Shown here piece by piece: positions 1 to 9,910 of a DNA stretch of 64,000 nt (position 1 is the first letter of the stretch; every line of letters begins with the position of its first letter). Source of the DNA: Dankookia rubra. GTDB lineage: Bacteria; Pseudomonadota; Alphaproteobacteria; Acetobacterales; Acetobacteraceae. Location of the stretch: assembly GCF_004355005.1 (NCBI RefSeq), contig NZ_SMSJ01000024.1, positions 1 through 64,000 of the forward strand, written 5' to 3'. Under the pieces are notes generated by a model that did not search any database, was not told the origin of the DNA, and saw nothing but the letters and a program-made list of their open reading frames with translations. Both the position numbers and the translations under genes were made by a program.

Positions 1-59
1 CGCAGCACCAGCTCGATCAGCTCTGCCTTGCTCAGCCGCTCAAGCGCATCCCGCTGCAT
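1..59 (-). pseudogene. IS66-type transposase, N-terminal fragment
   Basis: The minus strand from an ATG at 59 reads [19 protein letters not shown] and runs off the window edge. The [11 protein letters not shown] stretch is typical of the start of IS66-family TnpC transposases. Only 19 residues are visible, so the gene may be intact outside the window. Family assignment is by recognition of the motif, not by search. Confidence 0.5.
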
Positions 60-112
60 GCCAGGATCGAATCAGGCATCCCACTTCCGCGCAAGGGGGG
101 TGGGTAATTACG

Positions 113-298
113 GAGCGTGACGGACGGATGATGAAGCTGCGGCAGAAGATCTCCGGCGGCTTCCGCTCTGAGGCTGGTGCCAAGGACTTCGCCGTGATCC
201 GCTCGCTCCTCTCAACCGCAAGAAAACAAGGCTGGGACCTGCTCCAGACCCTTACCAGCGATCCCAGGCAGCTGATTGCGCGCCTCCGGCTGGCCTGA
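113..298 (+). pseudogene. IS66-type transposase, C-terminal remnant
   Basis: This frame reads [20 protein letters not shown] and continues to a stop at 296-298. The pattern (ERD.RMMK..QKISG.FRS..GA..FA.IRS...TARKQGW) is the C-terminal block of one group of IS66 transposases. There is no start and no DDE core, so it is a remnant. It points away from the IS66 start at 1-59, so the two pieces are not one simple gene. The 180 bases that follow hold nothing recognisable. Confidence 0.55.
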
Positions 299-479
299 TT
301 GTCGTCCCGGCACCTGGGCAGTAACGTATAGAAGCACACCCGTGCCTTCTCTCAGACCAAAAGGCGTGATTGGTTGAGCATTTGAGCCAGGGCCTCTTTG
401 GCTTACTCCCTAGTCACGGCGGCAGGCATCTGATGCTCTAATGTCCACAGTTATTAATTCGGCCTTCATTTTTTTGAGT

Positions 480-868
480 TCAGGCGGCGTAGCGGAACTG
501 AGAGTTGCAGAATTAGATTCGGATCCGAGCGAGAGACTTCGAGAACTTGCGCAGACGGCGAATGACGTTCTGTTTGAGTTGCGATTTGCTGCGGGCGGGC
601 GGCTTGGCAGTGACCGCCTGTTTGATGTCGCCGTTCAGGCCCTCGTCCGGGTTGAGATCGGGGCTGTAGGCTAGGAGGTGGAAGACCTCATCGGATCCTG
701 GCGCCCGTCCAACCAGCCACGGACCTGACGGGAGCGATGGACAGGAAGGCGGTCAAGGATCAGGAAGACCTTGCGTCCGGCGTCGCGGATCAGGCGTTCG
801 AGGAAGCGGATCAGGGTGGCGGCCTTGATCGCGCCGTCGAGCACCATCCAACTTGCGACAGGAAAAGT
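480..868 (-). pseudogene. IS630-family transposase, C-terminal third (broken)
   Basis: The minus strand reads WMVLDGAIKAATLIRFLERL, then FLILDRLPVH, then, after a frame change near 690, YSPDLNPDEGLNGDIKQAV and a final QFRYAA stop at 480-482. These are the DDE-core and C-terminal blocks of IS630 transposases. A nonsense codon sits shortly before the end (RIRI-stop-FCNSQF). It continues the gene whose middle lies at 3735-4204 and whose start lies at 57418-57562. Frameshift plus stop codons show it was dead as a transposase. Confidence 0.8.
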
Positions 869-1030
869 CCTGGGAAGGAGGATGACGTAATCTGAAACCT
901 TCCATCGCGTTCCAGAGGGTTCGACACCCTCCCGGCAAAGGCGCAGCCCGCCAGCCGGAAGCAAGCCTTGCATGGGCGCGGGCAACGACGCTCGTGAAGC
1001 GTAGGCAGCGGAGACCAAAGCCCGGGGTTG
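869..1030 (+). other. candidate 5' segment of a group II intron
   Basis: This stretch separates the broken IS630 frame (ends about 868) from the truncated istA (begins about 1044). It has no coding pattern and is rich in short GC stems, for example around the GAGGGTTCGACACCCTC hairpin at 917-933. The intron 3' domains lie at 3277-3730 and the IS630 gene resumes right after them. I therefore infer that this is the intron's 5' domain, cut from the rest by the IS21-like insertion. No GUGYG start is obvious; TTGCGAC near 872 is the nearest match. Confidence 0.4.
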
Positions 1031-1043
1031 AGCCCCGATATAG

Positions 1044-2348
1044 CAGCGGCATACGGCGCGACGGCTTTATCGGCGGCTGCTGACGGAGTTTCCTGGCACG
1101 GCATTGGCAGAGTCGACGGTGCGCAACCATGTCCGCGAACGCCGTCGTGCCATGGGTCTGGTGCGTCGGGAGACCTTTGTGCCGCAGAGCTATGGCTTGG
1201 GCCAGGAGGCGCAGGTCGATTGGTACGAGGCCTGGGCCGACCTTGGCGGCGAGCGGACCCGGGTGCAGGTCTTCGCGATGCGCTCGATGGCCAGCGGCGC
1301 CGCCTTCCACCGCGCCTACCTGCACGCGACGCAGCAGGCCTTCCTCGAGGCGCATGAGGGAGCCTTCGCCTACTTCGGCGGGGTGTTCCGTGTGCTGCGT
1401 TACGACAACCTGGCCAGCGCGGTGCGCAAGATCCTGCGCGGGCACCGGCGGGAGGAGACGGTGCGGTTCGTGGCGTTCCGCTCGCATTGGCGGTTTGCCG
1501 CGGAGTTCTGCACGCCCGGCGAGGGGCATGAGAAAGGTGGCGTCGAGGGCGAGGTCGGCTATTTCCGGCGCAACCACCTGGTCCCGGTGCCCGCTGTGGC
1601 CGACCTCGACGCGCTGAATGCGTTGTTGCTGGCGGGGTGCCGCGCGGATGAGGCACGGATCCTGGATGGCCGCCGCGAGGCGGTTGGCCTGGCGATGGCG
1701 GCGGAGCGTGACCACCTGCTGCGCCCGGCGGCCGAGGGGTTTGAGCTGGCCGAGGTCGCGTTCCCGCTGGTGGACAAGCAGGGCTGCGTCACGGTCAAGA
1801 CCAATACCTACTCGGTGCCCGCCCAGGCGGGCAGCCGGGTGGAGGCGCGGGTGTATCCGCTGCATGTCGAGCTCTGGCAGGGTGGACGGCGGATTGCCCG
1901 CCACGAGCGTTGCCACGGTCGTCGCCAGCAGGTGCTGGATCTCGAGCACTACCTGGATGTGCTGGGCCACAAGCCCGGCGCCCTGGCCGGGTCCCGGCCG
2001 CTCGAGCAGTGGCGCCAGACCGGGCGCTGGCCCGCCTGCCATGACGTGCTCTGGGATCGGCTGCGGGCTCGGCACGGCAAGCAGAACGGCACCCGGGCGA
2101 TGGTGGCGGTGCTGCTGCTGGGTCGGGAGTTCGGCGAGGAGCGGCTGCGGGCGGCGATCGCCACCGCGGTCTCGCTCGGCGCCAGCGACGTCGCGGCGGT
2201 GCGCTATCTGCTGGGCGAGGCGGTGTTGCACAAGGCCCGGCCCACGCCGGTCGAGATCGGCGAACTGGCCCGCTACGACCGGCCGATGCCCAGCGTCGCC
2301 GACTACGACACACTGCTGCTCTCCAGCCCCTGCGCGGGAACGGCGTGA
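1044..2348 (+). pseudogene. istA: IS21-family transposase IstA, 5'-truncated
   Basis: The open frame begins after a stop at 1041-1043 and reads [19 protein letters not shown], a normal internal part of IstA, then [19 protein letters not shown] and [16 protein letters not shown] (the DDE-type catalytic region), and ends in the usual IstA C-terminal domain. The first 100 or so residues, with the helix-turn-helix, are missing. The first usable start is TTG at 1104, giving 414 aa. Without the DNA-binding domain the protein should not transpose the element. The stop overlaps the start of istB. Confidence 0.85.
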
Positions 2349-3109
2349 TGAGCGATCTGCAGGACCAAGCGATCCGGCAGCACTGCAAGGTGCTGCGCAT
2401 GCCGACGATGGGCAGCCAGTTCAGCCGCCTGGCGGAGACCGCCATCCGCGAGAAGCAGTCCCATCTCGGCTATCTCGAAGCCCTGCTGGCGGCCGAGATG
2501 GAGGAGCGCGAGAGCCGGGCGATCACGCGTCTGCTGCACGACGCCAAGCTGCCGCGAATGAAGACCCTTGAGGCGTTCGAGTTCGACCGCTCCGGCGTCT
2601 CGGCCGCGCAACTGCGCGGGCTGGCCGAGGGCGACTATGTCGCCAGGGCGGAGCCGGTGTTGCTGATCGGCGAGGCTGGGACGGGGAAGTCGCATCTGGC
2701 GACAGGGCTGTGCGTGGCGGCTTGCCGTCAGCGGCGGCGGGTGCGGTTCACCACGGCGACCGGGCTGATCAACGAGCTGGCCGAGGCGGCGCATGCCAAC
2801 CAGCTGAGCCGTGCGCTCGGCCGCTGGGAGCGGCTCGACCTGATCTGCATCGACGAGTTGGGATACGTGCCCCTCGCCGAAACCGCCTGCGAGTTGATGT
2901 TCCAGGTGATTGCCGATCGGGCGGAGAAGGCGGCGGTGATCGTAACCACCAACCTGCCGTTCTCCGAATGGCCGCAGGTCATCCCGAACCCACGGCTGTG
3001 CAAGGCCTTGATCGACCGCCTAACCGATCGGGCGCACATCATCACCACGGGCGCAGATTCCTACCGGTTCCGCCGTACCACGGCGCAGCGCAAGGCCGCC
3101 AAGCCATGA
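2345..3109 (+). CDS. istB: IS21-family helper ATPase IstB
   Basis: A 254-aa AAA+ ATPase that acts with IstA in target choice and strand transfer of IS21 elements. Walker [10 protein letters not shown] lies near residue 110, Walker [11 protein letters not shown] near 170 and sensor I TTNLPF near 200; length is normal for IstB. It starts ATGATG overlapping the istA stop, the usual translational coupling. The gene looks intact although its partner istA is truncated, so it is probably non-functional in context. Confidence 0.92.
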   Translation: MMSDLQDQAIRQHCKVLRMPTMGSQFSRLAETAIREKQSHLGYLEALLAAEMEERESRAITRLLHDAKLPRMKTLEAFEFDRSGVSAAQLRGLAEGDYVARAEPVLLIGEAGTGKSHLATGLCVAACRQRRRVRFTTATGLINELAEAAHANQLSRALGRWERLDLICIDELGYVPLAETACELMFQVIADRAEKAAVIVTTNLPFSEWPQVIPNPRLCKALIDRLTDRAHIITTGADSYRFRRTTAQRKAAKP

Positions 3110-3131
3110 GGAGAGCACCAGAACCGCGACG

Positions 3132-3173
3132 CTGACCGTCCTGGCCGGGCCGCGGCCCGGCCAGGACGGTCAG
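3132..3173. repeat. perfect 42-bp palindrome downstream of istB
   Basis: Positions 3132-3152 are the exact reverse complement of 3153-3173. The core is GGCCGGGCCGCGGCCCGGCC. As RNA it would fold into a very stable GC hairpin about 20 bp long. No T-tract follows, so it is not a canonical terminator. It may stop transcription into or out of the IS or be part of the IS end. Confidence 0.85.
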
Positions 3174-3277
3174 AAGCGGCAGGTGGGCCGGAATTCGCCA
3201 GCACTGCTGGGCCAACATTCACAGACACAGCGATCCGAGAGCCGGGCAAAGGTCTGGGATGGAACGTCAGGAAACCT

Positions 3278-3634
3278 GTGAGATCCCTTGTAGGTCCTCA
3301 GGCAGAGTGCCGGACAGGGCAGCCCGGCTCATCAAGGCCCAGGCCCGGACGCGGATCCCTGCCGCGCCGGGAGCGCTTCGGCGAGCACGAAGACAGGGAA
3401 GCCTGGGGAGCCTGGAACCGAACCCATAAGGGACCGGGACATGCCTGCGAGGGAAGTCGTAGCGCCTTCATAGTACCTGCGAAGTCGGGGAACCGGGCTC
3501 GCTGGGACCCGACGGAGGGAAGGGAGGCGTCACGGGGAGAGAGCCGGTGGCGGGAAACATGGGAGGGGACACTGAACCCCACAAACCTGTCCACAGAACG
3601 CCAGCGGATAGCCGATCTACGCGTCGCCACATGA
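3278..3634 (+). pseudogene. group II intron maturase, N-terminal leader remnant
   Basis: The translated frame contains NRTHKGPGHACEGSRSAF, then WEGTLNPTNLSTERQRIADL, followed by a stop at 3632-3634. This wording resembles the leader and first residues of bacterial group II intron-encoded reverse transcriptases (WEGT.NP..LST..QRIA.LA). No RT motif (for example YADD) follows. I treat it as the 5' edge of an internally deleted maturase gene. Confidence 0.55.
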
Positions 3635-3658
3635 TGGCGAGCGAAGCTCTCCCGTGAG

Positions 3659-3728
3659 GAACCGGATGCGGGAAATCTGCACGTCCGGGTCTGTGAGGGG
3701 TGGGGACGGCAACGTCCCCACCTACTCG
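3659..3728 (+). ncRNA. group II intron domains V and VI (candidate)
   Basis: Positions 3659-3691 form a 33-nt hairpin in which GAACCGGA pairs with TCCGGGTC, the size and shape of domain V. The expected AGC catalytic triad reads AAC here, which is atypical. Directly after it GGTGGGGACG-GCAA-CGTCCCCACC forms a tetraloop hairpin followed by CTAC, as in domain VI with its bulged branch-point A and 3' splice site. Identification rests on structure and order, not on a covariance model. Confidence 0.55.
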
Positions 3729-3734
3729 GCGCAA

Positions 3735-4204
3735 CTCGTCCTTGTTGGTCACCGCTGAGACCAAGCCGACATTGGCCCGCCGGTGGTTGGGCGAACCACC
3801 GGGGTTTTGCTGCGCGGGGCATAGCTGAGACCACGCACGTCCTCCGAGCGCATGCCACTCTCGTCACCCCAAAAGATCACCCCGTTCGCCGCTTTGGCTT
3901 ACCGCACGATGGCCGGATACTCCCGCCGCAGCCAGCCCCGGGTCCTGCTCATAGGCGCGCCACACCGGCTTCTGCGGGGTGAAGCCCTAGCGCGCCAGGT
4001 ATTTGCCCACCGTGCGCACCGCAAGGAAAGCCCCTCAGCGCTGCCGGATGACCTCGCCCACCGCCGCCCGGCCCCAGAGCGCGAAGTCTAACCTCAACTC
4101 ACCCCGCAAATGGGTCCGGATCAGCCGCTGCACCTCGGCTTCCTGCGCCGCATCGAGCACCCGCTGCTCATCGGGCTTGCGCCCGCGCTTGCCGCTCACC
4201 AAAC
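3735..4204 (-). pseudogene. IS630-family transposase, middle part (broken)
   Basis: The minus strand reads LVSGKRGRKPDEQRVLDAAQ, then after an in-frame TGA FLAVRTVGKYLAR, a TAG where IS630 proteins have Trp, GFTPQKPVWRAYEQ and finally VSAVTNKDELRR. These are N-terminal and central IS630 motifs. It connects upstream (higher coordinate on this strand) to 57418-57562 across the integrated plasmid, and downstream to 480-868 across the intron/IS21 insertion. Confidence 0.85.
4199..4204. repeat. outer target-site duplication CCAAAC, left copy
   Basis: CCAAAC directly precedes IS copy 1 and is repeated at 57418-57423 directly after IS copy 2. Removing everything between, plus one repeat, restores the IS630 frame GAKGLVSGKRGRK without a gap. 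It marks the target site of the cointegrate. Confidence 0.9.
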
Positions 4205-4279
4205 TATCGCGCGACAGCAACCTTGGCCGGTCAGCGACACGTAGGTTGGCCGGTTTGGCCGGACGCAGGGCGGGCGTAG

Positions 4280-6732
<2,453 letters not shown>

Positions 6733-6845
6733 CCCCTTGCGCCGACACGAACCTTGTCGCGCAGTACCTGTCACCCCATCATCCACAGGCCAGCGACCGG
6801 ACATCCTTGCTGTCGCTGACCGGCCATCCTTCGTGTCGCGCTACA

Positions 6846-6851
6846 CGCCGA
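6846..6851. repeat. inner target-site duplication CGCCGA, left copy
   Basis: CGCCGA follows IS copy 1 and is found again at 54771-54776 just before IS copy 2. It is the 6-bp duplication made when the IS first inserted into trbD on the free plasmid. Confidence 0.9.
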
Positions 6852-6876
6852 AGTCCTGTTTGCTCTCGGAGCTCAC
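6846..6876 (-). pseudogene. trbD: trbD 5' stub cut off by the IS
   Basis: Downstream of trbC a GTG at 6876-6874 overlaps the trbC stop (GTGTGA) and reads MSSESKQDFG before the IS starts. Fused to 54776 it continues VPFFAGVNSPRLFAG, the TrbD/VirB3 protein. This stub shows the native trbD start and proves the original gene order. Confidence 0.8.
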
Positions 6877-7208
6877 ACCAGAGCTCCGCTAGTGGACAGA
6901 GAGGTGATGAGCGCCGTAGTGCCCAAAATAATCCCCATCCCGACCCCGATTCTGACGAGGGTCTGCAGCAGACCTTCCATCTGGTTGCTGGCGATCCAGC
7001 CGCCGACCGATCCAACGATGATCGCGATGCAGATGATCTGCGCGACCTCGCCCTGCAGCGACGCCTTCAACGTCTGGAGCCAGCTGGAGTAAGGCATCGA
7101 ACCACCGCCGGCCGAGGCGTGCGCAGGCGTCGACGACATAGCCATCAGCGCAGGAAGGGTGGCCGCCGCGATTGTGTCGCGTAGCCGATGAGCACTCGGT
7201 ACTCTCAT
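6873..7208 (-). CDS. trbC: conjugative pilin TrbC (VirB2 family)
   Basis: 111-aa propilin of the mating-pair apparatus. It has a signal segment (DTIAAATLPALMAMSSTPAHA), a processed part starting about residue 32, and two hydrophobic helices (IICIAIIVGSVGGWIA and IGVGMGIILGTTALITSL) separated by a short polar loop, the VirB2 layout. It lies 1 base after trbB and before trbD, as in Ti- and RP4-type trb operons. The small serine-protease-like TraF at 45662-46180 may process it. In the integrated state the downstream trb genes are 48 kb away. Confidence 0.85.
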   Translation of the reverse strand: MRVPSAHRLRDTIAAATLPALMAMSSTPAHASAGGGSMPYSSWLQTLKASLQGEVAQIICIAIIVGSVGGWIASNQMEGLLQTLVRIGVGMGIILGTTALITSLSTSGALV

Positions 7209-7209
7209 G

Positions 7210-8220
7210 CTAAATCTCCAGGGTTAGGGAATAATCGGCACCGTCCCAACCAGAGACAGTTGCCATTTGGCAAACTCGCCTGACGCCGTCAGCGGACTTC
7301 TCAAGGCAGACGATCAGATCGACCGCCTCAGAGATCATCGGTTGCAGACGTGCGAGAGTGCCGCTCAACGCCGCCATTTGCTCAAGACGCAACAGGGCGG
7401 TGCGAGGTGTCGGGCGGGAAGTACGAGCGTGCAGGGAGCAAAACCCTCCATCGTGCCCGGTATTCCAGCTCATCAGTAAATCGAGTGCCTCGGCACCTCG
7501 GACCTCGCCAACGGCGATGCGATCCGGGAACGCGCGTAAGCCGTCGCGCAGGGCCTGTTGCTCGGAGTAGGTGTCCGTCGTCCTGACGAACAGCACATTG
7601 CGCAGAATGCCGCGGCGGAGCTCGCGCGTGCCTTCGATTACATAGAGCCTGTGCCAGGGAGTAAGCCGGCGGATCGCGTCCTGAAAGGCATTCAGCAGCG
7701 TCGTCTTGCCGGTGCCAGTCCCACCGACGACCACGATGTTTTCCTGCGCAGTGATCGCACGCTCGATGCGCGCGCACTGATTAGCCGTCATCGTCCCCGC
7801 CGCAACATACTCCTCGAGGGTGATGAGCTGGCTGGAAGGAACCCGGATTGCCCAAGCCGGGCTGATCGTTGCCGGAGGAAGCCATCCCTGGAACCGAGGC
7901 CCGTCGCCGTACAGTTCACCTGCGACGCTCGGCCGATCCCTGTTGACCACCGTCTCCAGGGTGCCGGCAACAGCCTCTACCAAGCTGCGGGCTTGAGCCG
8001 GCCCCATGGTTCCAGCTGGCTCAGGCATCTCGCCGCGGCGCACGACCCAGACGAGATCCGGGGGTTCCACCGCCTCAGGGGGATTCAGGTAGACATCGGT
8101 GACGCCGGGATCACTCAACAAACCGAGCACAAGCGGGCCCAGCGCATGGCGCAGGTGATCTAGGCGGCGTGCAATCGAGACATCACGAGGGGCAAGGCCC
8201 TGAAGGGCGGAATGCTGCAT
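7210..8220 (-). CDS. trbB: conjugal transfer ATPase TrbB (VirB11 family)
   Basis: 336-aa hexameric secretion ATPase on the inner-membrane face of the type IV secretion system. It shows an N-terminal domain (LLSDPGVTDVYLNPP), then Walker A GGTGTGKTT (residues 166-174), an Asp box (VIEGTRELR), Walker B-like RIAVGEVRGAEALDLL and a His box (GHDGGFCSLHA). Length and motifs are normal. It is the first gene of the trb operon. The ATG at 8220 sits 4 bases from an operator-like palindrome, and no strong ribosome site is in the usual place, so leaderless or poorly initiated translation is possible. Confidence 0.92.
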   Translation of the reverse strand: MQHSALQGLAPRDVSIARRLDHLRHALGPLVLGLLSDPGVTDVYLNPPEAVEPPDLVWVVRRGEMPEPAGTMGPAQARSLVEAVAGTLETVVNRDRPSVAGELYGDGPRFQGWLPPATISPAWAIRVPSSQLITLEEYVAAGTMTANQCARIERAITAQENIVVVGGTGTGKTTLLNAFQDAIRRLTPWHRLYVIEGTRELRRGILRNVLFVRTTDTYSEQQALRDGLRAFPDRIAVGEVRGAEALDLLMSWNTGHDGGFCSLHARTSRPTPRTALLRLEQMAALSGTLARLQPMISEAVDLIVCLEKSADGVRRVCQMATVSGWDGADYSLTLEI

Positions 8221-8223
8221 GGC

Positions 8224-8278
8224 GATATAGGTTTTATCCTATATCGAGAGGCCTCCGCAATAGAGCTTTTATCCTATA
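8224..8278. promoter_or_regulatory. candidate operator pair upstream of trbB
   Basis: The 12-mer TTTTATCCTATA occurs twice, at 8232-8243 and 8267-8278, 35 bp apart in the same orientation. The first copy lies within a perfect palindrome, GATATAGG (8224-8231) with CCTATATC (8238-8245). The site fills the gap between trbB and an XRE-type regulator gene, so binding by that regulator is the natural guess. It would control the whole trb operon and possibly overlap the trbB start. Confidence 0.6.
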
Positions 8279-8290
8279 AACAAATTCAGA

Positions 8291-8665
8291 TTACGGTGTT
8301 AGGAGACGGTGCAAGGGTACGCCGACAGCCGAGGCGAGCCGCTCCATCGTATCCAGCGTAATGTTCGCTTGCCCCCGCTCGATTAGGCTGATGTCGGGTT
8401 GAGCAATACCGGTCGCCTTGGACAGTTCGGCCTGAGTTAGACTCTTCGCCTGGCGCGCTTCCTTCAAGCGCCGCGCAAACAGCGATTTACCCTCCTCGGT
8501 CATGTTCCGATCGTCGCCCCACCACCAGGTCCAGTCAGAACCGCTCTCGACCGCGGGGCTTGTAACACCGTTCGGCGCCGAATTGACAGCCTTGGAGACT
8601 AGCGAACGACCGGCATCCGGCTTTGGCTCAACACCGACGGCGGAGTTCCAAGGGTGGTCGGTCAT
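8291..8665 (-). CDS. XRE-family transcriptional regulator
   Basis: 124 aa. The C-terminal 65 residues form a Cro/CI-type helix-turn-helix (FARRLKEARQAKSLTQAEL, then GIAQPDISLIERGQANITL, LASAVGVPLHRLLTP). The N-terminal 55 residues are polar and Trp-rich (WTWWWGDD) and unassigned; a shorter start at the internal Met before TEEGKSLF is possible. It lies 70 bp upstream of trbB with a repeated operator-like site between, and 94 bp downstream of the nuclease pair. Likely role: control of trb transfer genes. Confidence 0.8.
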   Translation of the reverse strand: MTDHPWNSAVGVEPKPDAGRSLVSKAVNSAPNGVTSPAVESGSDWTWWWGDDRNMTEEGKSLFARRLKEARQAKSLTQAELSKATGIAQPDISLIERGQANITLDTMERLASAVGVPLHRLLTP

Positions 8666-8759
8666 GCAATTAGGCTCCTAATCCCTTCAGCTGCCTCCCA
8701 TCCAGATTTTCTTTCCTTTGGAGCCGCAAGCTGACAGAGAAGCTGCTGACGGGCCGCGC

Positions 8760-9464
8760 CTAACCCCCCGCCGGGGTATGCTCGACCTCCTCGATCGCGG
8801 TGAAGATAGATCGCAGATCCTGGAGCAGGCTTTCAGCCTGTTCCTGGGTCACCTCCACCGAGAGGTTGCCATGGGCGACCGCGTTGCGGGTCGTGGCAAA
8901 GCCTCGGAGGCGGGTCGCAACATTGGCCTCGACGTAGCCCTCTTCTGCTAATGCCTGGACGGCTTGGAGCGGTGAGAGCGGCTTCGGGGCCGCAGAGCCG
9001 CTATTGGCGCGGGCTAGGTGCGCCATGGCCTCTAGGGCCGACCATCCAGCCAAAAGTGCAGCCCCCTGATGACCACCCGTCGCAAGTGCCTCCACCTCGC
9101 CCAGCGCGCGCTGTAGCTGTTGCCAAGTTGGTACCGGGATATCAGGTAGCCGGTCGGCAGGAGGTGTGAGATAGATCGCCCGGAACTCCCAGCCTTTCTC
9201 ACGGGAGACCCGCTCGGAGATGTCCGCAACTCGGCGGTTCGCCCCCATGTTCGGCCCGCGCTTCACTTCGAAGACGATGCCCCCATCCCGACCCAGCGCG
9301 ATCGCGTCGGGCTTGTAGTCACCCAGAAACGACGGGATGACATTGCGTGGGGGATCAACGAAAAACTGCATGCCTTTAGCCTCAAGGGAGAGCTTGAGGT
9401 TCCGAAGGACATTGCTTGCCCAGAAGGATGCTTCCGGTCCGGCGGTGCTTGCAGCTGATGTCAT
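8760..9464 (-). CDS. PD-(D/E)xK nuclease-like and HEPN-like fusion protein
   Basis: 234 aa, not recognised as a named family. The N-terminal half has YKPDAIAL followed by GIVFEVKRG, giving P52-D53, E66 and K68, the PD-(D/E)xK nuclease signature. The C-terminal half is helical and ends in TTRNAVAHGN (R193, H198), the RX4H motif of HEPN ribonucleases. Fusion of a DNase-like and an RNase-like module is typical of phage-defence or toxin proteins. It overlaps the upstream RusA-like gene by 4 bases (ATGA), so the two are one unit. Function is inference. Confidence 0.65.
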   Translation of the reverse strand: MTSAASTAGPEASFWASNVLRNLKLSLEAKGMQFFVDPPRNVIPSFLGDYKPDAIALGRDGGIVFEVKRGPNMGANRRVADISERVSREKGWEFRAIYLTPPADRLPDIPVPTWQQLQRALGEVEALATGGHQGAALLAGWSALEAMAHLARANSGSAAPKPLSPLQAVQALAEEGYVEANVATRLRGFATTRNAVAHGNLSVEVTQEQAESLLQDLRSIFTAIEEVEHTPAGG

Positions 9465-9910
9465 GGCACCTCCCTCCAGGCGAGGTCGTCATCGAGTCGG
9501 ATGTAGACCGATGGCCGCTCCATTTCCAGCGCCGCCTCAAGTATGGGGGTCAACGATTTGAATATCCATGGCACACCCGGTTCGAACTTCTGTACCACGA
9601 CGCGTTCGATCAGCCTGTCGGTGGGGTAGATTACCTTGTCCATGCCATCGAGGATCGGTTTGATGATGTTATCGACGTCGCCGTCCATCGGCGCCACGGG
9701 AAAGTAGAATATGGTGGCGGCCAGTGGGCGGCTATCGATCTGGTAGGCCTCCTGCAGCTCATTCGCATGTGCGCCGGCCAGCTCGCCAACTTTCTTCTCC
9801 CACGCCTCTCGGGCTTTGTTGTTTTTGGTCTGGAGAGAGCGCGGCGTGTCCTGGATCATGAACTCGAAGGGAAACGGCAGGCTCAGCTCGGAATTCCAAA
9901 GATCACTCAA
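9461..9910 (-). CDS. RusA-family Holliday-junction-type endonuclease
   Basis: 149 aa. The order FEFMIQDTPRSLQTKNNKAR, then PLAATIFYF, DVDNIIKPILDGMDKVIYPTD and RVVVQKF matches the RusA fold, where the Asp residues of D.DN..KP..D bind metal. RusA proteins cut Holliday junctions and are usually phage-borne; here the gene is paired with a nuclease/HEPN gene on a plasmid. Start is TTG at 9910 because an in-frame stop lies shortly upstream; the 5' end might therefore be slightly truncated. Confidence 0.75.
   Translation of the reverse strand: MSDLWNSELSLPFPFEFMIQDTPRSLQTKNNKAREAWEKKVGELAGAHANELQEAYQIDSRPLAATIFYFPVAPMDGDVDNIIKPILDGMDKVIYPTDRLIERVVVQKFEPGVPWIFKSLTPILEAALEMERPSVYIRLDDDLAWREVP

Larger units (their letters stand above)
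1031..3276 (+). mobile_element. IS21-like element inserted in the intron relic (ends approximate)
   Basis: The segment holds a 5'-truncated istA and a complete istB, overlapping by 4 bases as is normal for IS21. It differs in sequence from the other IS21-family element here (4205-6845). The missing N-terminal part of istA indicates that the left end of the IS is deleted. The right end is probably between 3200 and 3276, but I could not define terminal repeats. Confidence 0.65.
3277..3730 (+). mobile_element. group II intron relic with deleted reverse-transcriptase gene
   Basis: The segment encodes the start of a group II intron maturase frame, then jumps within about 30 bases to a domain V/VI-like structure at 3659-3728. 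The IS630 transposase frame resumes immediately afterwards on the opposite strand. Almost the whole RT/maturase gene, normally over 1 kb, is therefore missing. With the candidate 5' part at 869-1030 this would be an ORF-less intron that could move or splice only with a maturase supplied in trans. Confidence 0.6.

Noticed and set aside
441-674. 77-codon plus-strand frame
   Set aside because: Antisense of the IS630 C-terminal part, whose minus-strand reading gives SPDLNPDEGLNGDIK.
917-933. tRNA T-arm-like GAGGGTTCGACACCCTC
   Set aside because: No acceptor, D or anticodon arms can be placed around it; better explained as an intron stem.
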